Source of the DNA: Gammaproteobacteria bacterium
GTDB taxonomy: Bacteria > Pseudomonadota > Gammaproteobacteria > Pseudomonadales > Pseudomonadaceae
Assembly (NCBI GenBank): GCA_023475025.1
Contig: JAMCWB010000033.1
Span: 1-34,123, forward strand
DNA: 34,123 nt
Direction: 5' to 3'
In this document: positions 24,088 to 33,243 of the stretch, one piece after another
How the letters are laid out: the number at the start of each line of letters is the position of its first letter
How positions within the stretch are numbered: position 1 is the first letter of the stretch
Program-made: the position numbers and the translations under genes
Notes under the pieces: model-generated
Told to the model about the DNA's origin: nothing
Database searches by the model: none
Seen by the model: only the letters and a program-made list of their open reading frames with translations

Positions 24088-25824
24088 TCAGATCTTGCCC
24101 TGGATGCGCATGGCCTTGAGGCGGCGGCCAGAGGCTGACTCGTTGACGTTGAGCACGTGATCGCCAATACGCTCAAGACGATTGAGTACGTCGATAAAGA
24201 CGACGCCGGCCCGGGTGGAGTAGGTACCCTTTTCCAGGCGTGCATAGTGGGTGTCGCGGAACTTGTCGCGCAGGTCATCCACCGCATCTTCCAGCTCGAT
24301 GGCATGGTCGAGGTTGACGCTATTGGGGTTCTTGCTGGCGTTTTTGTGCATGTTCTGGATGGCGGCACGCAGTGCGTTCATCATCTCGACCATCTCCGCC
24401 TGGGCGTCATCCGGCCAGTTCAGCTGGCCGTCATGCATTTTCACGAACAGCTTGGAGATCTGGTAATAGATATCGGCAATCCGCTCCAGGTCATTGATCA
24501 TCATCTGCATGAAGCGCATGCGCTCGGTCAGCCCATGCTCCATGTTGGTGTGTTCACTGATGCGAACGAGGAAGTCGGAGATCTCGATTTCCAGCAGGTC
24601 AGTATCCTGTTCCAGCTTGTGAATACGTTCCTTGAGCTGTTCATGGTTGGCTTTGGGGTCGAACAGCAGCTCATGCACCTTGTCATGCATCTCTTCAACA
24701 ATGCCGGTGAATTGCTGGATCTCGTTCTGTACCTGCTCGATGGCCAGCAGTGGAGAGGTCATCACCCCGGTACTGATATAGCGCAGATGGAAGTCGTCTT
24801 CCTTGGGGCTGCGGTCGGGCTGTACGTACTCGACAAAACGCACAATGTAGGGAACAAAGGCAAACAGCAGCACGACGTTCAGCACGTTGAAGGTGGTATG
24901 AAATAGCGAGAGCGCAAGGGTCGCGTTGGGGCGCGACTCGACCTCACCGGCCATGACCGATATCGGGTTCTCGGTAAACAGCTGCACGATGCTGTCCATC
25001 AGGTGCAGCATGGGGTAGATCACGATCAGCATCCAGGTGACGCCGATGATGTTGAAGAAAAAATGGAAGCGCGCAGCCCGTTTGGCATGCACGTTACCAA
25101 CGATTGCGGCCAGGTTGGCGGTTACCGTGGTACCCACGTTCTCGCCCAGGATCATGGCGGCAGCAATCGGGAAAGAAATCCAGCCTTCAAACAGCATGAC
25201 CAGGGTAATGGCCGTGGCCGCTGAGGATGACTGGGTCAATAGGGTCAGCAGGGTGCCGGCGACGACAAATAAGAGTAATGACAGGTAGCCGTACTCGGTA
25301 AAGGCATCGAGGAAGGCAAAAATTTCCGGGTTGGTGTTGATATCCGGTACAGCGCCCTTGATGAACTCCAGGCCAATAAAGAGAATCCCGAAGCCAACCA
25401 TGGACTCGGCAATGTTGCGCATGCGGCTGTTGCTGGAGAACAAAAAGACAAAAAATACCCCGATCAGCGCAATGGCGATCGGGGTAATCTGGAACTTGAA
25501 GCCAAACAGGGCCACCAGCCAGGCGGTAATAGTGGTACCTATGTTGGCCCCCATGATCACGCCGGTGGACTGTACAAAGGTCAGCAGGCCGGCGTTGACA
25601 AAGCTGACCGCCATCACTGTGGTGGTGGTCGAAGACTGGGTGATTGCGGTGGTACCAAAGCCGGTCAGCACGCCGGTCAAGCGGTTTCGGGTCATGCCAC
25701 TGAGAATGGCTTTCAGTCGTCCGCCAGCGATTTTTTGCAGGCCTTCACTGAAAATCTTCATGCCGAAGATAAAAATCCCCAGCGAGCCGACCAGTTGCAG
25801 GAAGTCAAACAGCGTATACGTCAT
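24088..25824 (-). CDS. Na+/phosphate cotransporter family protein with C-terminal PhoU-like domain
   Basis: A 578-aa inner-membrane protein. The N-terminal half (about 1-320) has roughly eight hydrophobic segments and two inverted-repeat signatures with the substrate QSS motif (TAITQSSTTTTVM near residue 60, TLLTQSSSAATAI near residue 197), as in NptA/NaPi-II (SLC34-like) transporters. The C-terminal 200 residues are soluble, helical and PhoU-like (repeated acidic helices with ELEDAVDDL). It is expected to move inorganic phosphate with sodium, possibly as efflux or low-affinity uptake. No pst or pho genes lie nearby. The ribosome-binding site before ATG 25824 is weak (GGTGA). Confidence 0.9.
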   Translation of the reverse strand: MTYTLFDFLQLVGSLGIFIFGMKIFSEGLQKIAGGRLKAILSGMTRNRLTGVLTGFGTTAITQSSTTTTVMAVSFVNAGLLTFVQSTGVIMGANIGTTITAWLVALFGFKFQITPIAIALIGVFFVFLFSSNSRMRNIAESMVGFGILFIGLEFIKGAVPDINTNPEIFAFLDAFTEYGYLSLLLFVVAGTLLTLLTQSSSAATAITLVMLFEGWISFPIAAAMILGENVGTTVTANLAAIVGNVHAKRAARFHFFFNIIGVTWMLIVIYPMLHLMDSIVQLFTENPISVMAGEVESRPNATLALSLFHTTFNVLNVVLLFAFVPYIVRFVEYVQPDRSPKEDDFHLRYISTGVMTSPLLAIEQVQNEIQQFTGIVEEMHDKVHELLFDPKANHEQLKERIHKLEQDTDLLEIEISDFLVRISEHTNMEHGLTERMRFMQMMINDLERIADIYYQISKLFVKMHDGQLNWPDDAQAEMVEMMNALRAAIQNMHKNASKNPNSVNLDHAIELEDAVDDLRDKFRDTHYARLEKGTYSTRAGVVFIDVLNRLERIGDHVLNVNESASGRRLKAMRIQGKI

Positions 25825-25927
25825 GGGTCACCGCTTAGTGCTGTGCATGGCTACAACCAGGCTGTTACGGATGTTGGAACAGGCTGGTCGGGTTCATGAA
25901 AACGTCACAATTTTGCAACGTGCGCGC

Positions 25928-25933
25928 ATTATA
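25928..25933 (-). promoter_or_regulatory. Candidate -10 for the Na/Pi cotransporter gene
   Basis: On the minus strand this is a perfect TATAAT about 105 bp before the start codon. No convincing -35 hexamer lies 16-18 bp upstream. The AT-rich context around it is unusual for this region, but the call is tentative. Confidence 0.35.
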
Positions 25934-26030
25934 GCGGCCGATCTTGCGTTCGGCTGCCCTTGCCGGGATTTTTTTGCAGCCTGTATGACGCGCGTCAATT
26001 CATGAGATTTATTGGCGCATGCCGGCGGTT

Positions 26031-26064
26031 GCCGGGCTACGAACAGATACGCGCGTAGCCCGGC
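26031..26064 (-). terminator. Hairpin after the thiolase gene
   Basis: A perfect 11-bp stem GCCGGGCTACG/CGTAGCCCGGC with a 12-base loop lies 16 bp after the thiolase stop on the minus strand. The GTAGCCCGG core also resembles REP-type dispersed repeats of pseudomonads from memory, so it could be such an element acting as a terminator. Confidence 0.5.
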
Positions 26065-26080
26065 GCAGGGAAGGGTCGAA

Positions 26081-27262
26081 TCAGAGCAGTTCGACCGCGA
26101 CTGCGGTGGCTTCTCCGCCGCCGATACACAGTGAGGCAACACCGCGCTTGCCGCCGGTTTTCTGCAAGGCATTCAACAGGGTGACGATGATGCGTGAACC
26201 GGTTGAGCCTACCGGGTGGCCCTGGGCACAGGCGCCGCCATAGATGTTGACCTTGCTGTGATCAAGCCCATGTTCGCGCATGGCCAGCATGGTGACCATG
26301 GCAAAAGCCTCATTGATCTCGAACAGGTCGACATCATCCTTGCTCCAACCGGTCTTGTTGAACAGGTTGCGCATGGCGCCAACCGGAGCCAGGGTGAATT
26401 CGCTCGGGTCCTGGCTCTGGGTGGCATGCCCGACGATGCGTGCCAGCGGTTGCAGGCCGCGCTTGGCCGCTTCAGCGGCAGTCATCAATACCAAGGCGCT
26501 GGCACCATCAGAGATCGAGCTGGCATTGGCGGCGGTAATGCTGCCATCTTTCTTGAATGCCGGCTTGAGCTGGGGGATTTTCTCCAGATTGGCCTTGTGT
26601 GGCTGCTCATCGTCCTTGACGGTCAGCTCGCCTTTTCGGGTGCTGATGGTGACCGGCACGATCTCGCTGTCCAGGCTGCCGTTCTCGATGGCGGCCTGGG
26701 CGCGCTTCAATGATTCGATGGCATAGGCGTCCATGTCTTCGCGACTGATGCCGTATTGTTCAGCGGTATCCTGGGCAAATGAGCCCATCAAGCGGCCGGT
26801 AGCAGCATCTTCCAGACCATCAAAGAACATGTGGTCCTTGATCTCGCCATGGCCCATGCGCAAACCGCCACGGGCTTTCTCCATCAGGTAGGGTGCGTTG
26901 GACATGCTTTCCATGCCGCCAACCAGCATGACCTGGTTACTGCCTGCTTTCAGGCTGTCGTGGGCCAGCATCACGGCCTTCATGCCGGAACCGCAGAGCT
27001 TGTTGATGGTGGTGCAGCCGGTGCTGGCGGGCATGCCGGCCTGCAAGCTGGCCTGACGCGCCGGACCCTGCTTGAGGCCGGCGGGCAGTACGCAGCCCAT
27101 GATCACTTCCTGCACATCAGCGGCGGCAATGCCGGCACGACTGATGGCTTCGCGCATGGCAATGGCGCCCAGTTCAACGGCGCTGAGGGCCGCCAGGCTA
27201 CCCTGAAAGCCACCCATCGGGGTGCGTGCCCCGCTGACAATAACGATATCGTTATCCGACAT
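26081..27262 (-). CDS. Acetyl-CoA C-acetyltransferase (thiolase)
   Basis: A 393-aa thiolase of the biosynthetic/degradative acetoacetyl-CoA type. The catalytic triad is intact: nucleophile C90 in NKLCGSGMKA, H349 in CAQGHPVGSTG and acid/base C379 in CIGGGEA, numbering almost identical to the Zoogloea enzyme. It joins two acetyl-CoA to acetoacetyl-CoA or cleaves 3-ketoacyl-CoA. AGGAG lies 7 nt before the ATG. It is divergent from the acyl-CoA ligase gene across 205 bp, and the two could share regulation. atoB, phaA or a paralogue cannot be told apart from sequence alone, so no symbol is given. Confidence 0.93.
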   Translation of the reverse strand: MSDNDIVIVSGARTPMGGFQGSLAALSAVELGAIAMREAISRAGIAAADVQEVIMGCVLPAGLKQGPARQASLQAGMPASTGCTTINKLCGSGMKAVMLAHDSLKAGSNQVMLVGGMESMSNAPYLMEKARGGLRMGHGEIKDHMFFDGLEDAATGRLMGSFAQDTAEQYGISREDMDAYAIESLKRAQAAIENGSLDSEIVPVTISTRKGELTVKDDEQPHKANLEKIPQLKPAFKKDGSITAANASSISDGASALVLMTAAEAAKRGLQPLARIVGHATQSQDPSEFTLAPVGAMRNLFNKTGWSKDDVDLFEINEAFAMVTMLAMREHGLDHSKVNIYGGACAQGHPVGSTGSRIIVTLLNALQKTGGKRGVASLCIGGGEATAVAVELL

Positions 27263-27467
27263 GCTGATACTCCTGATACATGACTGTTATCTTGGTTACG
27301 GTCACAAATTGTACACTATATGATAAGCACGATTTTAGTCGTCCTCTAAACAGAGGTGTCATTCTGGTGTACTTTATGCTGATCAAAGCACTGGGGTGCA
27401 TGCCAGTAGCCTATGAGTAATGACAATGCTTACTCGGCCCAACAATCTCAACAACAGGTAGGTCACG
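27263..27467. promoter_or_regulatory. Divergent promoter region between thiolase and acyl-CoA ligase
   Basis: This 205-bp AT-rich gap must hold both promoters. On the minus strand TACAAT (27308-27313) is a plausible -10 for the thiolase gene without a good -35. For the ligase, TTTATG-like sequence near 27374 is weak. I looked for the FadR/PsrA-type palindrome GAAAC-N4-GTTTC and did not find it. Confidence 0.35.
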
Positions 27468-29150
27468 ATGCTCAACACACGCGTACTCAAACCCGCAGAT
27501 GAAGCCCATTCCACGCCGCTGCTGATCAAGAACCTGCTGCTGTCCGGTCGCCGCTACGAAAGCAGCCAGGAAATCGTCTACCGCGATATCAGTCGTTACG
27601 ATTACAAGACCTTCAACGCACGTATCTGCCAGGTGGCTAATGCTCTGACCAAGGCGGGCGTCAAGGCCGGTGATACCGTGGCAGTGATGGATTGGGACAG
27701 CCACCGCTATCTCGAATTGATGTTTGCTGTTCCCATGCTGGGGGCAGTGATGCACACCATCAATATCCGCCTGTCTCCTGAGCAGATTCTCTACACCATG
27801 AATCATGCTGAAGATATCTTCGTGCTGATCAACAGCGAGTTTGTGCCTATCTACAAGGCGATCGAAGGCCAGTTGACCACGGTGGAGAAAACCATCCTGT
27901 TGACCGACGAGGCAGACAAGACCGCCGATCTGCCCAACCTGGTCGGCGAATACGAGGCCTTGCTGGCAGCGGAGCCGACCAGCTATGACTTTGCTGACTT
28001 TGATGAAAACTCGGTAGCCACCACTTTCTATACCACAGGTACCACAGGTAACCCCAAAGGGGTATATTTCACCCACCGCCAGCTGGTGCTGCATACGCTG
28101 GTGCAAGCCGGCTCCATGGGGGGCCTGGATTCGGTGCGTCTGTTGGGTAACCGTGACGTCTATATGCCGATCACCCCGATGTTCCATGTGCATGCCTGGG
28201 GTATCCCCTATACCGCAACTCTGCTGGGCCTCAAGCAGGTCTATCCAGGGCGCTATGAGCCTGAGCTGCTGATGCAGCTGATCAAGCAGGAGAAGGTGAC
28301 TTTCTCCCATTGTGTGCCCACTATTCTCGGTATGTTGCTTAACACGCCCAGTGCCAAGGAGCATGACTTTGGCGGCATGAAGGTGATCATTGGGGGCTCT
28401 GCACTCAACCGCAGCCTGTATGACACAGCCAAAGCCAAGGGTATGCAGCTGACAGCGGCCTACGGTATGTCGGAAACCTGCCCGTTGATCTCCAGTGGTT
28501 ACCTGAATCTCGAGTTGGAAGCTTCCAGCGAGGACGAGCAGGCACGGGCGCGTATCAAGGCTGGCTTGCCGGTGCCCCTGGCAGAGGCTCGTCTGATGGA
28601 CCCCGAGGGTAATTTCCTGCCGCACGATGGTACGACCCAGGGCGAACTGGTCCTGCGCTCGCCCTGGCTGACCCAGGCCTATTTCCGCGAGCCGGAAAAG
28701 AGTGCCGAGCTGTGGGCCCACGGCTGGTTGCACACCGGTGATGTTGCCACTATCGATGCCAACAATGCGATTGAAATCCGTGACCGCATCAAGGATGTGA
28801 TCAAGACCGGCGGTGAGTGGATTTCTTCACTGGAACTGGAAGATCTGATCAGTCAGAGCGCGGCTGTGGCTGAAGTGGCGGTAGTCGGAGTGCCCGACCC
28901 GCAGTGGGATGAGCGGCCGTTTGCCCTGGTGGTGGCCGCCCAGGGTCAGGAGGTGACTGCTGCGGTGATCCGTGATCACCTCAAGGGCTACGTTGAGGAA
29001 GGTCGCATCAATAAGTGGGCGATTCCCAGCCAGATTGCCGTGGTCAGTGAGATTCCCAAGACCAGTGTCGGCAAGCTCGACAAGAAAGTGATTCGTGGCA
29101 AGATTGCCGAATGGCAAAAAAACAACGAATCCTTCCTCTCTTCGCTGTAA
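27468..29150 (+). CDS. Medium-chain fatty-acid-CoA ligase, AlkK-like
   Basis: A 560-aa adenylate-forming enzyme. The ATP-binding loop TTFYTTGTTGNPKG is at about 184-197, the adenylation motif YGMSETCP near residue 335, the hinge region DRIKDVIKTGGEWIS near 440 and the C-terminal catalytic lysine in KTSVGKLDKK near 535. Overall sequence resembles AlkK of the alkane-degrading pseudomonads, which activates medium-chain fatty acids to acyl-CoA. There are no alk hydroxylase genes in the window, so a general fatty-acid role is likely. AGG lies before the ATG at 27468. A 10-bp hairpin terminator follows. Confidence 0.88.
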   Translation: MLNTRVLKPADEAHSTPLLIKNLLLSGRRYESSQEIVYRDISRYDYKTFNARICQVANALTKAGVKAGDTVAVMDWDSHRYLELMFAVPMLGAVMHTINIRLSPEQILYTMNHAEDIFVLINSEFVPIYKAIEGQLTTVEKTILLTDEADKTADLPNLVGEYEALLAAEPTSYDFADFDENSVATTFYTTGTTGNPKGVYFTHRQLVLHTLVQAGSMGGLDSVRLLGNRDVYMPITPMFHVHAWGIPYTATLLGLKQVYPGRYEPELLMQLIKQEKVTFSHCVPTILGMLLNTPSAKEHDFGGMKVIIGGSALNRSLYDTAKAKGMQLTAAYGMSETCPLISSGYLNLELEASSEDEQARARIKAGLPVPLAEARLMDPEGNFLPHDGTTQGELVLRSPWLTQAYFREPEKSAELWAHGWLHTGDVATIDANNAIEIRDRIKDVIKTGGEWISSLELEDLISQSAAVAEVAVVGVPDPQWDERPFALVVAAQGQEVTAAVIRDHLKGYVEEGRINKWAIPSQIAVVSEIPKTSVGKLDKKVIRGKIAEWQKNNESFLSSL

Positions 29151-29163
29151 CAGCCTGCTAAAC

Positions 29164-29193
29164 CGGCCCCGGCTGTCTTTGCCGCCGGGGCCG
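29164..29193 (+). terminator. Intrinsic terminator after the acyl-CoA ligase gene
   Basis: A perfect 10-bp GC-rich stem CGGCCCCGGC/GCCGGGGCCG with a 10-base loop, followed by ATTTTCT, 13 bp after the stop codon. Confidence 0.85.
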
Positions 29194-29386
29194 ATTTTCT
29201 GATCAGCGGGCTTCACCCCCAGGGGTGATTTCGTTATAGTGTCGCGCTTCGAGTCAGGTGCTCTACCTGCCTCGACCATCCCGGACTTACCAAAAACTAC
29301 ACCGGTCCTGCTTCGTCACTCTTGCGTGCCGGCCTGCCGGTGTCCGTGCGTGTGCGCGTTGGCCAGACCGGGAGGCGACGAGTGCA

Positions 29387-30733
29387 ATGAAATTACGCAT
29401 CATGACTACCCTGGCAGCCAGTCTGCTGCTGGCCAGTACCGCACAGGCAAACAGCCCCGACGAACTGGGCCGCTCCTTGACTCCGATGGGTGCCGAGCGG
29501 GCCGGTAATGCAGCTGGAACCATTCCCGAGTGGACCGGTGGTCTGCCAACGGATGCCGCGCCGCTGCGCAACGGCACCTTTATGGGCAACCCCTATGCTG
29601 ACGACCAGCCGCTGTTTGAGATCACTGCCGATAACTACCGTGACTATGAAGACCAGCTGGCCCCGGGTCAGGTTGCCCTGTTCCAGCGCTACCCGGAAAC
29701 CTTCCGCATGCCGGTGTACGAGTCGCGCCGCAGCGTAGCCCTGCCGGACGCTATCAATGAGGCTGCTGCGTACAATGCACGCAATGCCAGCCTGGTTGAG
29801 GGTGGTAATGGTGTCAGCAACTACCAGTTGGCTCATGCGTTTCCGCTGCCGGACAACGGTCTGGAAGTGATCTGGAACCACATTACCCGCTACCGCGGTG
29901 ACTCCATGCAGCGTGTTGTGGTGCAAGCAACCCCGCAGGTCAACGGCAGCTATACCCTGGTGCGTTTTATCGAAGAGTACGTGATGCCGAATGCGCTGAC
30001 CGACTTTCAACCCGGCCAGCACGACAACATCCTGTACTACTTCAAGCAGCAGGTAACCGATCCGGGCCGTTTGGCGGGTAATGTACTCATGGTGCATGAG
30101 ACCATCGATCAGGTTGCCACGCCGCGCAATGCCTGGGTCTACAATGCTGGTCAGCGCCGCGTTCGCCGGGCGCCACAGGTGTCCTACGACGGTCCGGGTA
30201 CAGCCGCTGACGGTATGCGCACCTCGGATAACCTGGATATGTATAACGGCGCACCTGATCGCTACGAATGGGATCTGGTCGGCAAGCGCGAAATGCTGAT
30301 TGCCTACAACAGTTATGGGTTGGGCTCTCCGGATCTGCGTTATGACGACATTATCGGCGCCGGTCACCTCAACCCGGAACATACCCGTTACGAGTTGCAC
30401 CGCGTCTGGGAAGTGAAGGCCGAGGTCAAGCCGGAGTATCGTCACATCTATGCCACACGCCATTTCTTCATTGACGAGGACAGCTGGCAGGCTGCGCATA
30501 TCGATCACTACGATGCACGCGGCACCCTCTGGCGTGTGGCCGAAGCCCATGCCATGCACCGCTACAACAGTCAGGTTGCAGGTTATACCGCAGAAACCCT
30601 GTATGACCTGATCGCCGGGCGTTACCTGGTCATGGGGCTGAATAACCAGGAGCGTAGCGATTACGATTACAGCTATCGCACCAACTCCAATGACTTTACC
30701 GCTGCTGCCCTGCGTCAATCAGGCGTACGCTGA
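29387..30733 (+). CDS. DUF1329 envelope protein
   Basis: A 448-aa exported protein with a signal peptide of about 21 residues (MKLRIMTTLAASLLLASTAQA). The mature body is rich in aromatic and beta-type sequence, with the DUF1329 opening LGRSLTPMGAERAGNAAGTI. DUF1329 proteins of pseudomonads are outer-membrane or periplasmic, LolB-like in fold, and often encoded near lipid or RND-transport genes; molecular function is not established. The ATG at 29387 is chosen because the signal peptide starts there and GGAGG (29371-29375) lies 11 nt upstream; the open frame extends earlier to 29258. Its usual DUF1302 partner is not present beside it. Confidence 0.87.
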   Translation: MKLRIMTTLAASLLLASTAQANSPDELGRSLTPMGAERAGNAAGTIPEWTGGLPTDAAPLRNGTFMGNPYADDQPLFEITADNYRDYEDQLAPGQVALFQRYPETFRMPVYESRRSVALPDAINEAAAYNARNASLVEGGNGVSNYQLAHAFPLPDNGLEVIWNHITRYRGDSMQRVVVQATPQVNGSYTLVRFIEEYVMPNALTDFQPGQHDNILYYFKQQVTDPGRLAGNVLMVHETIDQVATPRNAWVYNAGQRRVRRAPQVSYDGPGTAADGMRTSDNLDMYNGAPDRYEWDLVGKREMLIAYNSYGLGSPDLRYDDIIGAGHLNPEHTRYELHRVWEVKAEVKPEYRHIYATRHFFIDEDSWQAAHIDHYDARGTLWRVAEAHAMHRYNSQVAGYTAETLYDLIAGRYLVMGLNNQERSDYDYSYRTNSNDFTAAALRQSGVR

Positions 30734-30744
30734 GTAGTATGCTA

Positions 30745-30767
30745 CTGGCGCCGGTCGTCGGCGCCAG
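30745..30767 (+). terminator. Intrinsic terminator after DUF1329
   Basis: A perfect 9-bp stem CTGGCGCCG/CGGCGCCAG with a 5-base loop, followed by CTTTG, 11 bp after the stop codon. Confidence 0.7.
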
Positions 30768-30779
30768 CTTTGCTGATAC

Positions 30780-30821
30780 CCGGCCGCGCGGCTTGTTTCG
30801 CTGGCGCGGCCGGCGTATAAC
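30780..30821 (+). promoter_or_regulatory. Promoter with overlapping inverted repeat upstream of the DHA2 transporter
   Basis: TTGTTT (30793-30798), a 17-bp spacer and TATAAC (30816-30821) form a good sigma-70 promoter 25 bp before the ATG. A perfect 10-bp inverted repeat (CCGGCCGCGC at 30780-30789, GCGCGGCCGG at 30804-30813) encloses the -35 and fills the spacer. It could be an operator for a repressor or a second terminator hairpin of the upstream gene. Confidence 0.6.
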
Positions 30822-30846
30822 ACGGCTCTGAATCCCGGAGCCTGTT

Positions 30847-32412
30847 ATGCCTGCCAGTCCTTCAGACGACACCCTGTCCGTCACCAATCCCGTCAGTTAT
30901 CAGAGCGCCACGCCACGCGAATGGTGGGGCCTTGCCGTGCTTATGCTGCCGACCTTGCTGTTGGCGCTGGATATGACGGTGCTGCATCTGGCCGCTCCGC
31001 ACCTGAGTGCCAACCTCAGACCCACCAGCGTGCAACTGCTGTGGATTCTGGATATCTACGGTTTTCTGATTGCCGGTTTTCTGATCACCATGGGTAGCCT
31101 GGGGGACCGTATTGGACGCCGCCGCTTGCTGTTGTTCGGCGCCCTGGCATTTGCTCTGGCTTCGATTCTGGCCGCCATGGCGACCAGCGCCAATCAGTTG
31201 ATTGCGGCGCGGGCCTTGCTGGGCATTGCTGGCGCAACGCTGATGCCCTCAACCCTGTCGCTGATTCGCAACATGTTCCATCTGGATCATGAGCGGACCT
31301 TGGCGATTACCCTGTGGATGACCAGCTTTATCATCGGTAGCGCCATCGGGCCGCTGGTTGGCGGTCTGATGTTGGAGTTTTTCTGGTGGGGCTCGGTGTT
31401 TCTGCTGGCGCTGCCGGTCATGCTGCTGCTCCTGCTGGTCGGCCCCTGGCTATTACCCGAGTTTCGCGACCCGCAGGCTGGCCGCTTGGATATTCCCAGT
31501 GCGCTCTTGTGTGTGAGCACCTTCCTGTTATTGATCTATGGCCTCAAGGACATGGCACGTGAAGGGCTGGCAGTGCTGAATACCCTGTCCTTGCTTGCAG
31601 GCCTGACCGTTGGTGCGCTCTTTGTCCGCCGTCAGCGCAGGTTGGCTGATCCGATGTTTGATCTTGGTCTGTTCCAGCGGCGCGCCTTCAGTGTCTCGGT
31701 AGGTGCTATCTTGCTGACGATTCTTGCCTTGTCGGGCGCCTGGTTGTTGATCTTTCAGTACCTGCAAGGCGTGGCCGGGCTGAGCGCCTTGCAGGCGGGA
31801 ATATTTATGCTGCCGGCGGCCATTGTGCAGACATGCGCAGCGCTTGCCGTGCCGCGCATGGCGCGCTGGCTACCGCCGGCACCCTTTGTCAGTGGTGGGA
31901 TGTTGCTGGCGGTGATCGGCTTTGTCTGTGTCGCCATGGTGGGTGAGGGTGAGCAGCTCTATTTGCTCTTGCTCGGTTCGGTGATTCTTGGCGTTGGGGT
32001 CATGCCCATGCTGATTCTGGGTACCGATCTGGTGGTCAGCGCGGCGCCACCTGAAAAGGCCGGCTCTGCCGCTGCGACCTCGGAAACCGCGGCAGAGTTG
32101 GGTATGGCGCTGGGTATTGCGCTGATCGGCAGCCTGGGTGCGGCGGTCTATCGCCAGCATATGCTGGCCAGCCTGCCGCCTGAGTTGAGTGAGGCCGAGC
32201 GCATGATTGCCAGTGATACCATTGGTGGCGCACTGGGCTTGATTGCGGAGTTGCCCGCGCACTTGGCCGGGCCTGTCACCAGTAGCATGCAGCAGGCTTT
32301 TACCGCTGCTGTGCATATCAATGCCTGGGTGGCTGCGGGCATCATGTTGCTGACGGCGCTGTCGGTGGGGTGGTTGTTGCGCCGGGTACAACTGGGCGCC
32401 AGTAGTCATTGA
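30847..32412 (+). CDS. MFS drug:proton antiporter, DHA2 family (SmvA/QacA-like, 14 TMS)
   Basis: A 521-aa protein with about 14 hydrophobic segments. TM1 contains LALDMTVLHLAAPHL, the acidic-residue motif typical of DHA2 exporters; motif A is GSLGDRIGRRRLL after TM2, and the antiporter motif C region is SAIGPLVGGLMLEFF in TM5. The N-terminus resembles SmvA (methyl viologen and cationic biocide efflux) more than EmrB. GGAG lies 6 nt before the ATG at 30847. No adjacent TetR-type regulator gene is present, although the promoter carries an operator-like inverted repeat. The substrate is an inference from family. Confidence 0.88.
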   Translation: MPASPSDDTLSVTNPVSYQSATPREWWGLAVLMLPTLLLALDMTVLHLAAPHLSANLRPTSVQLLWILDIYGFLIAGFLITMGSLGDRIGRRRLLLFGALAFALASILAAMATSANQLIAARALLGIAGATLMPSTLSLIRNMFHLDHERTLAITLWMTSFIIGSAIGPLVGGLMLEFFWWGSVFLLALPVMLLLLLVGPWLLPEFRDPQAGRLDIPSALLCVSTFLLLIYGLKDMAREGLAVLNTLSLLAGLTVGALFVRRQRRLADPMFDLGLFQRRAFSVSVGAILLTILALSGAWLLIFQYLQGVAGLSALQAGIFMLPAAIVQTCAALAVPRMARWLPPAPFVSGGMLLAVIGFVCVAMVGEGEQLYLLLLGSVILGVGVMPMLILGTDLVVSAAPPEKAGSAAATSETAAELGMALGIALIGSLGAAVYRQHMLASLPPELSEAERMIASDTIGGALGLIAELPAHLAGPVTSSMQQAFTAAVHINAWVAAGIMLLTALSVGWLLRRVQLGASSH

Positions 32413-32569
32413 GTGCTGCTGTCCATCCGGTTGCCGGATTTCCAGCCTTAGCACTGTTTTTGCCGGGGTCAGGGAAATAATCCGCCGGTACATGGTCTAT
32501 GCTGTGTGTAATCTGCTTAAATGCCTGTCTGTTACAGGTGACGTCAAAAAGATGGTTAAGGAAAAAATG

Positions 32570-33229
32570 ATGAAAAAACATGCTTTGTTGGTTGCTGGCC
32601 TGGCATCTTCACTGCTGCTGGCTGGTTGCGCCACACAGGATGCCTACACAGGCGAGCAGAAAATCAGTCGTTCGACCCTCTACGGCCTGGGCGGTGCGGC
32701 TGCCGGCGCGGTAGTGGGTGCAGCAACATCCGGCAGCAGTGATCGCGGTCGTGGCGCCCTGATCGGTGCTGCAGTGGGCGGTGCAGCGGGTGCTGGCTAC
32801 GGTGCTTACGCCGATCGCCAGGAAGCGCGTTTGCGCCAGGAACTGGTCGGTACCGGTGTGCAGGTGGTGCGTGATGGTGATTACCTGCAGCTGGTCATGC
32901 CGGGTAACATTACCTTCGCCACCGGCTCGTCCGATATCTCCAGCAATTTCTATCCGACGCTGAATTCGCTGGTCAAGGTATTCAAGGAGTTTGACCGCAA
33001 CGGTATCGATATTGTGGGTCATACCGACAGCACTGGCCCACGTGATCTGAACATGCGCCTGTCGCGCGAGCGTGCTGCCAGCGTGGCATCCTACCTGACC
33101 GGCCAGGGTGTACCTGGTGCTCGGGTCAGTACGGCGGGTGTGGGACCTGATTATCCGATCGCCAGTAACAATACCGCTGAAGGCCGGACCCAGAACCGCC
33201 GCGTGGAAATCAATCTGCGCCCGCTCTAA
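32570..33229 (+). CDS. OmpA-family outer-membrane lipoprotein (YiaD-like)
   Basis: A 219-aa lipoprotein. A signal peptide with lipobox LLAGC gives lipidated C20; the next residue is Ala, so sorting to the outer membrane is expected. Residues about 40-85 form a glycine-zipper segment (LYGLGGAAAGAVVGAAT and a second copy). The C-terminal OmpA domain has the peptidoglycan-binding pattern GHTDSTG and NMRLSRERAASVASYL. It likely tethers the outer membrane to peptidoglycan. ATG 32570 is chosen (AAGGA at 32558-32562, 7 nt upstream); the adjacent ATG at 32567 would add one Met. Confidence 0.92.
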   Translation: MKKHALLVAGLASSLLLAGCATQDAYTGEQKISRSTLYGLGGAAAGAVVGAATSGSSDRGRGALIGAAVGGAAGAGYGAYADRQEARLRQELVGTGVQVVRDGDYLQLVMPGNITFATGSSDISSNFYPTLNSLVKVFKEFDRNGIDIVGHTDSTGPRDLNMRLSRERAASVASYLTGQGVPGARVSTAGVGPDYPIASNNTAEGRTQNRRVEINLRPL

Positions 33230-33243
33230 GCGGCTCCTCTTGA

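Noticed and set aside
27411..28733. A 440-codon open frame on the minus strand
   Set aside because: Antisense to the AlkK-like ligase with its intact ATP-binding motif; no family resemblance.
29393..30718. A 441-codon open frame on the minus strand
   Set aside because: Almost exactly mirrors the DUF1329 gene, which has a signal peptide and ribosome-binding site. It is a codon-bias shadow.
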